Assembly (NCBI GenBank): GCA_024224995.1
Contig: JAAENB010001020.1
Coordinates: 1 to 7,558 of the forward strand
Reading direction: 5' to 3'
DNA length: 7,558 nt
Source: a bacterium
Lineage (GTDB): Bacteria; Spirochaetota; UBA4802; UBA5550
The stretch's first letter is position 1. Every line of letters begins with the position of its first letter. Below the pieces are notes generated by a model. The model was not told where the DNA came from, ran no database searches, and saw only the letters and a list, made by a program, of their open reading frames with translations. This document shows positions 1 through 5,761 of the stretch, piece after piece. The translations under genes and the position numbers were made by a program.

Positions 1-284
1 CTGATATTTTTGGAGTTATTATGTTAAAAAAATATAATGGTGTTTAATAATTATTCCATACTGTACTGCGCCTCCGGAAGCTGTAAACAATTTTAACGTT
101 ATTTTTTTTTAAAGTTCTATATTGGGCTTGATTCGTCAACAGTTTTCAAAGGGTCCGGTTCTTGATGAGCATTCAACAGCTGTTATTCGCCGCGTGATGA
201 AAAGTTTAAATAATTTTTAAAAAAGGAGTTGCCTTTAGTAGTTGAATATAAAAAATAAAAATCTTTAAAACAAATTAATTTACC
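1..284. other. Intergenic leader, no supported gene
   Basis: This AT-rich stretch holds no gene that I can support. One open frame on the plus strand runs from 113 to a TAA at 218-220 and reads with plausible codon use (it ends in the residues RRVMKSLNNF), possibly from a TTG at 122. It has no ATG at its head and no convincing ribosome binding site, so it may be the decayed tail of an older gene. A T-run lies around 102-110. An AGGAG-like motif at 224-228 is followed by no useful start. I see no promoter with good -35/-10 spacing for the lipoprotein gene downstream. Confidence 0.4.
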
Positions 285-290
285 AGGAGG
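285..290 (+). promoter_or_regulatory. Ribosome binding site of the first lipoprotein gene
   Basis: AGGAGG lies 7 bases before the ATG at 298. An ATG at 291 directly abuts the site but is in another frame and soon stops. The spacing and the lipoprotein signal that follows both fix the start at 298. Confidence 0.85.
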
Positions 291-297
291 ATGTTTT

Positions 298-1698
298 ATG
301 AAACGAGTTTTGAGTTACCTTTTAATAATTTTATCTATAGTTATGATAATGCCGTTTTTTATTGGCTGCCAGGATGGTTTTAGTGAAGATTCGGGAAAGA
401 CCGATGCCCAATGTGCAGCAGAAGATGCAGAGAAATTAGAAGCGACATTACCGGCTGCTTTTTTAACCGGGGGAGATACCAGCATCAATGAAGTCACCAA
501 CGACTTGAATCTACCGGCATCGGGAGAAAACGGTTCAACAATTACCTGGGACGCTGCCCTGTTCGGCGGTGCCGATGGTTCGGCAATCATTGCACCCGAC
601 GGGACTGTTGCCCGGCCTTCCCCGGAAACCGAAGACATCGAAGTGACCCTTATTGCCACGATTCAAAAAGGAGATTTTGTCAGCAACAGGTCGCCTGTAT
701 TCTACTTCACGGTTCTTGCCCAATTATTAGCGAAGCCTGCCTTTAACTTACCGGAAGCCACTTATGATTCCGCTATCGCCGTTACGATCAGCGCTGTACC
801 GGGTGCGACAATTCATTATACAACAGACGGAAATACCCCAACGGTGAATTCGCCTGTCTACTCAGGGGCCATAACTGTTTCCAGGTCCGGCACAGACCCC
901 ACAAGCAAGACGATCAAGGCGATTGCCGTTAGTGCAAACAACGCAATTAGCGATGTTGCAAGCGCGACCTATACTATCCGGGGACTCCTTGCAAAGCCGG
1001 TCTTTAGCAGACCCGGAGGGGATTATAACCTGGATATTATGGTTGATATTTCTGCCGCAACAGGAGCAACCATTCATTACACAACAGATGGGACCGATCC
1101 TACTACATTCTCTCCCGTCTACTCAGGTTCTATTGCTGTGGGAGGATTTGAAACTTCAACGACGCTCAAGGCGATTGCCGTTAGATATGATACTTTTGAG
1201 AGTGATATCACCAGCGCTGTTTATAATATAACGGGAATCGGTAAAGAGATAATAGACAGCGAAGGATATACCTATCGTGTTTGGGTAATCCATGAATCCG
1301 GATACAACGGATCTCCCTGTCCTAATCCCGAACCCGGACCGAGTTATCATATCTCTTACGAGGTTATGAACTGGGATCTGGTTGTACTTGATCCCGACGG
1401 CAAGGAGATGTATATGATGCCCCCCGCTCATTTTCAATCAGTATATGCCAGTTCCTCCGGGTATGTCAATGTCATTGAAGGCTTTGACCTATCCGTAGAC
1501 GACGGTGGGGCAAATATCTATGTAACACTCAATCTTCTTACCTATCCGACATATGTGTGTGATCCTCATTATAATCCCACAGAAGTCCCTGCTCAGTCAA
1601 CTGTACAGCAGTTCATCAAGCAGTATGATGATGGGGACAAAATCTATTATTATAGCTACCAGGGAGATTATGATCTCGGGGGGCAGAATACCTGGTAA
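298..1698 (+). CDS. Modular lipoprotein: Ig-like domain, two chitobiase-type repeats, unknown C-terminal domain
   Basis: The 466-residue product has a basic N-terminus, a hydrophobic stretch (residues 5-22) and a lipobox F-I-G-C with Cys24 as the predicted lipidated residue, so it should be an exported lipoprotein. Residues about 45-142 look like an atrophied bacterial Ig-like domain (aBig_2 type; DLNLPASGENGSTITW core at 69-84). Residues about 143-227 and 229-312 are two copies of the chitobiase/beta-hexosaminidase C-terminal type repeat (CHB_HEX_C_1), each with a GATIHYTTDG core (169-178 and 256-265), SPVYSG and a KAIAV strand. Residues about 314-466 are rich in Tyr, Asp and Pro, with Cys341 and Cys421, and I do not recognise them. 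Such modules usually serve as stalks or binding domains on surface proteins; no catalytic motif is visible. A hairpin follows the stop, and the receptor gene downstream has its own promoter, so this is probably a single-gene unit. The domain calls are from pattern recall; the function is unknown. Confidence 0.9.
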   Translation: MKRVLSYLLIILSIVMIMPFFIGCQDGFSEDSGKTDAQCAAEDAEKLEATLPAAFLTGGDTSINEVTNDLNLPASGENGSTITWDAALFGGADGSAIIAPDGTVARPSPETEDIEVTLIATIQKGDFVSNRSPVFYFTVLAQLLAKPAFNLPEATYDSAIAVTISAVPGATIHYTTDGNTPTVNSPVYSGAITVSRSGTDPTSKTIKAIAVSANNAISDVASATYTIRGLLAKPVFSRPGGDYNLDIMVDISAATGATIHYTTDGTDPTTFSPVYSGSIAVGGFETSTTLKAIAVRYDTFESDITSAVYNITGIGKEIIDSEGYTYRVWVIHESGYNGSPCPNPEPGPSYHISYEVMNWDLVVLDPDGKEMYMMPPAHFQSVYASSSGYVNVIEGFDLSVDDGGANIYVTLNLLTYPTYVCDPHYNPTEVPAQSTVQQFIKQYDDGDKIYYYSYQGDYDLGGQNTW

Positions 1699-1715
1699 TC
1701 GTTTGTCCCGGAATT

Positions 1716-1748
1716 GTTAATTTCTGACAGCAACTGTCAGAAATTAGC
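1716..1748 (+). terminator. Perfect hairpin after the first lipoprotein gene
   Basis: Starting 17 bases after the stop codon, AATTTCTGACAG (1719-1730) and CTGTCAGAAATT (1734-1745) form a perfect 12-bp stem around a CAA loop. T1718-A1746, a T-G wobble and G1716-C1748 extend it. No T-run follows, so it is not a classical intrinsic terminator; it may instead protect the mRNA 3' end, act with a termination factor, or be a protein-binding palindrome. Confidence 0.4.
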
Positions 1749-1778
1749 AGTTGATTACTCCTTAACCAGAGGAGATCT

Positions 1779-1820
1779 ATGCCTGGCAAAAAGGAGCCGG
1801 CCCATTCCTCCCACGGGTAA
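1779..1820 (+). other. Possible 13-codon ORF with ribosome binding site
   Basis: AGAGGAG at 1768-1774 precedes an ATG at 1779 that opens a 13-codon frame (MPGKKEPAHSSHG) ending in TAA at 1818-1820. The spacing of about 4 bases is tight and nothing else supports translation. The stop lies inside a small hairpin (CACGG 1812-1816 with CCGTG 1824-1828). The surrounding gap, 1749-1886, otherwise holds only a nine-base T-run at 1857-1865. I regard this as chance unless conserved. Confidence 0.12.
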
Positions 1821-1886
1821 GAGCCGTGAAAAAGACTATTTAATAGAAGAAAACCCTTTTTTTTTGATTGGTACAATGGTATAAAG

Positions 1887-1911
1887 AAAAATCTTTTGAC
1901 TAAAGATTTTT
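1887..1911. repeat. Perfect 10-bp inverted repeat over the -35 of the receptor promoter
   Basis: AAAAATCTTT (1887-1896) and AAAGATTTTT (1902-1911) are perfect inverted copies separated by TGACT. The -35 hexamer TTGACT (1896-1901) occupies the centre. Its position makes it a candidate operator for a dimeric regulator. As RNA it would be a weak A/T hairpin ending in T residues, so a poor terminator is the alternative. It does not resemble a Fur box. Confidence 0.45.
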
Positions 1912-1924
1912 TGTATAGTATACT
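1896..1924 (+). promoter_or_regulatory. Strong sigma70-type promoter of the TonB-dependent receptor gene
   Basis: TTGACT (1896-1901) and TATACT (1919-1924) are separated by exactly 17 bases, close to the housekeeping consensus. Transcription should start near 1931, giving a leader of about 30 bases before the ATG at 1961, too short for a riboswitch. This separates the receptor from the lipoprotein gene upstream as its own transcription unit. Confidence 0.7.
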
Positions 1925-1927
1925 ATA
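1914..1927. repeat. 14-bp perfect palindrome over the -10 of the receptor promoter
   Basis: TATAGTATACTATA is a perfect palindrome whose right half includes the -10 hexamer TATACT. A repressor bound here would block RNA polymerase. Part of the symmetry may be a by-product of the AT-rich -10, so the operator reading is an inference. Confidence 0.4.
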
Positions 1928-1950
1928 GGCCGAAAATCGAAAAAATTTCT

Positions 1951-1955
1951 GGGAG
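1951..1955 (+). promoter_or_regulatory. Ribosome binding site of the receptor gene
   Basis: GGGAG ends 5 bases before the ATG at 1961. The signal peptide starts directly at this ATG, supporting the start. Confidence 0.7.
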
Positions 1956-1960
1956 AGCAT

Positions 1961-4153
1961 ATGTTAAGCCTTAATAGAAAATATTCTCGAATTCTATTGC
2001 TCTATGCAATAATTGCCTTAACCGCCTTCTCCCTGCCGGTATTTTCCCAGGAGACGCCTGAACCTGAAAAAAAAACTTTATCGGCAGATGAGTTGGAAAT
2101 TGAGGAACTGAGTTCAATGTCTCTGGACCAGTTAATGAATGTTATTATCGTGACTGCCTCGGCAAAAAAAGAGGCTGCAATAAGCGCTCCGGCGAATATC
2201 ACTGTTTATACCGGTAAGGAAATGAAAGAGCGGGGTTATAGAACGCTGCGGGATCTCATGAAAGATCTTCCGGGATTATCCATGGTGGGTCAGTTTGACA
2301 TTAACAACAGCAGCCATCCTGTTATTCGAGGCAGCGACGGCCCCAAACTGTTAAAACTGATGATCAACGGCATGGTAGTTGATAGCCAAAACGGCTATGG
2401 TCCTATCCTGGCGGAACGGTATCCCATTGAAGGAATCGACCGGGTTGAATTTATTCTTGGTCCTTATGCCTCTCTTTACGGTCGTAATGCCTATTCCGGT
2501 GTTTTAAATATCATCACCAAAAAAGGAAAAGACCTTCAAGGGGGAACCGTAAGCCTCCTTTATGGAAGACACCATCAATTACAGGCAACTGCCATATACG
2601 CGAACAAATGGGGAGGCTTTGACTGTTATCTCTCTCTTTTTAAAAACTACAGTAAACAGGGTATAGACCTGGCCGAGGAGTATCCCGAATATTACAGCGT
2701 GGAAAATAGAAAGAACGGCACTCTGTGGGGCAGCCCCGTCACCTTTGCCGATGGTGTCTCTACCGATTATGTTCGACCCTGGGACAATAACGAAATCTAT
2801 TTTCGCGTCTCCCATGATATTGGCATTCAACTTGATTTCCAATATAATCATGCCAAAATTCCTAAAGTAGGTGATTCCTATACTCCGCTCTTCTACGCTT
2901 CTCCGGAAGACGCCGAAAACAATGATACGATATTGAATACCAGGCTAAAATACGACTTTTCAATTAAAGATATATTTTCATCAAGCACGAGTATTGTTTT
3001 ACAGAATTATGATTGTATCGGAAGGAACTATTATCTTGACGGCACAAAGAAATGGTATGCCAATGAGTCACGCGGAATCACGCTTGACGAAAAGCTTCGG
3101 TATAAAGTGCTTGACTGGAAGGAGACTTACCGGAACGAGATTTATCTTGGCATTTCCTATGAACTCGTTAAAGACAAACCCCTGGCCTATTCCTGGGGCA
3201 GCGAGCCGACCTGGAGTGACGATGATATCAAAATATATAAATTTCTTAACATCACGGTTCAAGACGAAATGAAAATTTTCGACCGGGTAACAATCGTTGG
3301 TGGATTAATGTACGAACACAGTAATCTCTACAATGACGTCTTTATTCCCCGCGTTTCATCGGTGGTGAAAATATTTGACCGTACATTCATAAAATTATTA
3401 TACGGCAAAGGATTTGTCACTCCCGACACCGAGGTTGGTGTTGACCAGGTAGGAATTGGGGAGAATGTGAAAGGGACTACGGGTCTTAATCCTGAGATGA
3501 TCACTTCCTATGATGTCAACGTGATACACGGGTTTTCCGATTTTATGTGGCTCAATGTGAGCGGCTATTATACCACCGCTGATAATAATATCCAGAAAGT
3601 TAATGACTCTTCATTATCGGCTCCTTTTACTTCTACCTGGAAAAATATTGGCGAAAGTACAACCTATGGTACTGATATTACTTTTAACTGGAAGTTTAAA
3701 AACCTTTTTAAGATATTTGCCTCTTATTCGTATGTTGACGGTTCTTATGAAAAAGTTGATTCCTCGGGAAGCTTAACAACAGCAAACTACATTCCCCTTA
3801 CAACCCGTCATCGCGTCAAGGCCGGTCTTAACCTGTTTATCTGGGAAGGCTGGTTTAATCTTTTTATTCTTTATTCATATATCGGCAACAGGTATACCTG
3901 GCATGAGTCTGCGGACTCAAACAACTACGCCTACCAGTTCGACACGCCGGGATATAAACTTGACCCCTATCATTTAGTGGATATCAATATCAAGACAACG
4001 TCGAACCTGCATAAAAATTTATCGCTTTCTTTTGGCGTGAGGAACCTTTTGGATAAAAAAGCTTTTGACCCGGCTTACAGTGATTTTAGTATTTCCGTGC
4101 ACGCCCCGCTTAGACGGCGCTACTGGACAGTTCAGGCGGAATTTTCTTTTTAA
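1961..4153 (+). CDS. TonB-dependent outer-membrane receptor
   Basis: The 730-residue protein has a signal peptide with likely cleavage after Ser29 (VFS|QE). An acidic linker follows (about 30-50), then the N-terminal motif SMSLDQLMN at 52-60 leading into VIIVTAS (61-67), which resembles a TonB box. The plug domain spans about 70-190: the usual elements are visible as LRDLMKDLPG (96-105), VIRG (121-124) and RVEFILGPYASLYGRNAYSGVLNIITKK (start 161). The rest is a beta-barrel with alternating aromatic strands, the typical late motif NLLDKK at 695-700 and a terminal Phe730, the usual signal for barrel assembly. The length is normal for the family. The family imports a ligand (siderophore, haem, cobalamin, sugar or peptide) across the outer membrane using TonB-ExbBD energy; the substrate cannot be read from the sequence. 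No TonB, ExbB/D or ABC genes lie nearby. Transcription appears to start from the promoter at 1896-1924. Confidence 0.95.
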   Translation: MLSLNRKYSRILLLYAIIALTAFSLPVFSQETPEPEKKTLSADELEIEELSSMSLDQLMNVIIVTASAKKEAAISAPANITVYTGKEMKERGYRTLRDLMKDLPGLSMVGQFDINNSSHPVIRGSDGPKLLKLMINGMVVDSQNGYGPILAERYPIEGIDRVEFILGPYASLYGRNAYSGVLNIITKKGKDLQGGTVSLLYGRHHQLQATAIYANKWGGFDCYLSLFKNYSKQGIDLAEEYPEYYSVENRKNGTLWGSPVTFADGVSTDYVRPWDNNEIYFRVSHDIGIQLDFQYNHAKIPKVGDSYTPLFYASPEDAENNDTILNTRLKYDFSIKDIFSSSTSIVLQNYDCIGRNYYLDGTKKWYANESRGITLDEKLRYKVLDWKETYRNEIYLGISYELVKDKPLAYSWGSEPTWSDDDIKIYKFLNITVQDEMKIFDRVTIVGGLMYEHSNLYNDVFIPRVSSVVKIFDRTFIKLLYGKGFVTPDTEVGVDQVGIGENVKGTTGLNPEMITSYDVNVIHGFSDFMWLNVSGYYTTADNNIQKVNDSSLSAPFTSTWKNIGESTTYGTDITFNWKFKNLFKIFASYSYVDGSYEKVDSSGSLTTANYIPLTTRHRVKAGLNLFIWEGWFNLFILYSYIGNRYTWHESADSNNYAYQFDTPGYKLDPYHLVDINIKTTSNLHKNLSLSFGVRNLLDKKAFDPAYSDFSISVHAPLRRRYWTVQAEFSF

Positions 4154-4196
4154 GCCGGAACCAGCTGTCGGCCGTCCGCGACATGATTAACGATAA

Positions 4197-4316
4197 AGTA
4201 AACTGGGTGAAGCGATCAAATATGCCCTGGATGATTGGCAAAGGCTAATGGGCTTGAACCCTATTGGTATTTGCGATACCTGTTTACCAGCCTCTCGTAT
4301 TGCACCTCTGAGTTAA
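4197..4316 (+). pseudogene. Probable remnant of an IS66-type transposase
   Basis: Directly after a TAA at 4194-4196, the plus strand reads SKLGEAIKYALDDWQRLM (4197-4250). This resembles the segment near the C-terminus of IS66-family transposases that usually reads PKS-x-LG-x-AI-x-YAL-x-x-W-x-x-L. One base removed from the ACGATAAAGT just upstream would restore the Pro-Lys-Ser reading. After the Met the frame continues for 21 codons (GLNPIGICDTC...) without the expected acidic and Asn-rich C-terminus and stops at 4314-4316. No start codon, terminal inverted repeats or target duplication are visible. I judge it a short decayed fragment; the family call rests on recall of the motif. Confidence 0.4.
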
Positions 4317-4512
4317 AACCGGCCCGAATTTTATTTTCTATTTTCTAAATTTTTTTTGTGCCGAATCGGTAAAAAATGACGCTTATATGTAGGGAATAAA
4401 AAAAATTAAGCTCCGTAACCGGAAGAGCAAATTTCCCGGTTATTGGAAAAGCTACCCGGGCCGGGTACACAAACAAACCGGAATTTTCCGGAAAAAACAC
4501 AAAAAAATAAAC
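4317..4512. other. AT-rich gap with CCGG-type hairpins before the protease gene
   Basis: No gene is supported here. T-rich DNA (4329-4357) could help end the receptor transcript but has no good stem in front of it. Three hairpins follow: TAACCGG (4416-4422) with CCGGTTA (4436-4442); TACCCG (4453-4458) with CGGGTA (4462-4467) around GGC; and CCGGA (4478-4482) with TCCGG (4487-4491) around a four-base loop. All lie within 110 bases upstream of the protease start and none is followed by a T-run on the plus strand. They may be a structured leader or intergenic repeats. I found no promoter with good spacing. Confidence 0.35.
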
Positions 4513-4518
4513 AGAGGG
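4513..4518 (+). promoter_or_regulatory. Ribosome binding site of the metalloprotease gene
   Basis: AGAGGG ends 6 bases before the ATG at 4525, where a lipoprotein-type signal sequence begins. Confidence 0.7.
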
Positions 4519-4524
4519 ATATTT

Positions 4525-5724
4525 ATGTCTAAAAAAATTATTTTTATTTTGATAGCGCTATCAATGCTGTTCGCTGTGTTGATAAACTGCGAGATTGGTA
4601 AAACCGGTGACGATACTATTACCGAGATTGATCTGTCTGGCGGGACAGGGGTCCAAAAAGGATACTACTTAAGCTCCACGGTCTGGAGTAACCCGACAGT
4701 GTCGGTCTGCTGGGAAAACCCGGACACAAGCAATGACACGGAGAGAGGCTGGGTCAGGAATGCCGTGGAAACAAACTGGGCGGCCCATTCCACGCTTCAA
4801 TTTACCGGCTGGGGGCAATGCGGCGGAGGCGGAGCGAATATCCGTATTCGCATTGAAGATGTGGGACCTCATACCCACGGCGTTGGAACTATGTTAAATA
4901 ATAATCCGGATGGTATGAGCTTAAATTTTACTTATGATAATTGGGGCTGCAAGGATGCGGACGGCAACCAGACACCATGTTCCGGTCTTTCCTGGTTTAC
5001 CGAGACGAGAAGGGAGAATTGGATACGGGCCAATGGCATACATGAATTTGGCCATGCTGTGGGAATAGTTCATGAACAGGCCAGGCCTGAGAATTCCGAT
5101 GGACACCTTTGCGATGAGTTCCAGGGCGGATCATACAGCAACGAGAGACAAGGGGATGTCATGGTGGGGGATTTTGATACTGATTCCGTTATGAATTACT
5201 GCAATGAAGCCAGGTACACCTCCCCTGGTCTTAGTTCCCTGGATATCCTGACAATTCAATATATGTATGGAACTCCTCTCCGTTCCGCTTTTTTCAGGCT
5301 CTACAGCAGCAGTAGCGGAGACCATTTCTATACTATCAGCGCGTCTGAAAAAGATAGGGCAGTCAAGTATTTTGGTTACACCTTTGAAGGGGTTGAGGGT
5401 TATCTTTATAAGAACCAGGCAAGCATGCCCAACCTTGTGCCTCTCTACAGACTGCACAATGGCAGCGTAGGGGATCATTTTTATACGACCAGCGAGACTG
5501 ATAAAGATAAAGCCGTCAACCTTTATGGTTACCAGTATGAATATATTGCCGGTTTCGTGTTCACCGGGCCGTGGTTCGACAGGCTTCCTTTATACAGGCT
5601 CTACCATAGCGGTACCGGTGACCATTTCTATACAACCAGCTGGGCTGCAAAAGACAGTGCCATTAACGTTTATGGTTACATCGATGAAGGGACTGCCTGT
5701 TATGTTGCTGACAACCCTTTATAA
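4525..5724 (+). CDS. Lipoprotein metzincin (astacin/matrixin-like) zinc protease with three DUF5648-type repeats
   Basis: The 399-residue product begins with a lysine-rich, hydrophobic signal and a lipobox-like L-I-N-C, with Cys22 predicted as lipidated; Asn at -1 is unusual outside spirochaetes. The catalytic domain (about 47-250) has the metzincin zinc site HEFGHAVGIVHEQ at 173-185: His173, His177 and His183 bind zinc and Glu174 is the general base. The Met-turn SVMNY lies at 221-225; its Tyr225 is in the place of the fifth zinc ligand of astacins. LSSLDILTIQYMYG (236-249) closes the domain as in bacterial matrixin/astacin-like proteins. Six further cysteines (62, 99, 142, 152, 196, 226) could form disulphides. 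The C-terminus carries three repeats of the DUF5648 type (about 255-296, 305-347, 354-395), each with a YRL-x6-GDHFYT core. It should cleave proteins outside the inner membrane or at the surface; the substrate is unknown. No pro-peptide with an obvious cysteine switch is visible. Confidence 0.92.
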   Translation: MSKKIIFILIALSMLFAVLINCEIGKTGDDTITEIDLSGGTGVQKGYYLSSTVWSNPTVSVCWENPDTSNDTERGWVRNAVETNWAAHSTLQFTGWGQCGGGGANIRIRIEDVGPHTHGVGTMLNNNPDGMSLNFTYDNWGCKDADGNQTPCSGLSWFTETRRENWIRANGIHEFGHAVGIVHEQARPENSDGHLCDEFQGGSYSNERQGDVMVGDFDTDSVMNYCNEARYTSPGLSSLDILTIQYMYGTPLRSAFFRLYSSSSGDHFYTISASEKDRAVKYFGYTFEGVEGYLYKNQASMPNLVPLYRLHNGSVGDHFYTTSETDKDKAVNLYGYQYEYIAGFVFTGPWFDRLPLYRLYHSGTGDHFYTTSWAAKDSAINVYGYIDEGTACYVADNPL

Positions 5725-5735
5725 CAATTACTAAA

Positions 5736-5761
5736 AGCATATCCCCGGCCCGGGTTATGCT
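5736..5761. terminator. Bidirectional hairpin between convergent genes
   Basis: AGCATA (5736-5741) pairs with TATGCT (5756-5761); after a T-T mismatch CCC (5743-5745) pairs with GGG (5752-5754) around a GC-rich loop. Read on the minus strand it is followed by TTTTAG, a short U-tract; on the plus strand by ATGTTTTG. It therefore probably ends both the protease transcript and the solenoid-gene transcript. Two bases of the minus-strand stop codon (5760-5762) lie inside the stem. Confidence 0.6.

Noticed and set aside
21..44. Seven-codon ORF with TGGAG before its ATG
   Set aside because: Too short and in AT-rich DNA where such matches arise by chance.
1749..1840. Riboswitch (for example cobalamin) ahead of the TonB-dependent receptor
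   Set aside because: A CCAG-AGGAGA-CTATG-CCTGG stretch loosely recalls the cobalamin box, but the other conserved elements are missing and the predicted transcript starts near 1931, downstream of it.
1616..1960. 114-codon minus-strand open frame in the gap before the receptor
   Set aside because: It covers the lipoprotein 3' end, the hairpin and the receptor promoter; the translation is rich in Phe and Lys from T/A runs and resembles no protein.
4201..4320. c-di-GMP-type riboswitch before the protease gene
   Set aside because: GGCAAAGGC and TTTGCG motifs occur, but the conserved core and its paired stems do not; the stretch reads better as a transposase fragment.
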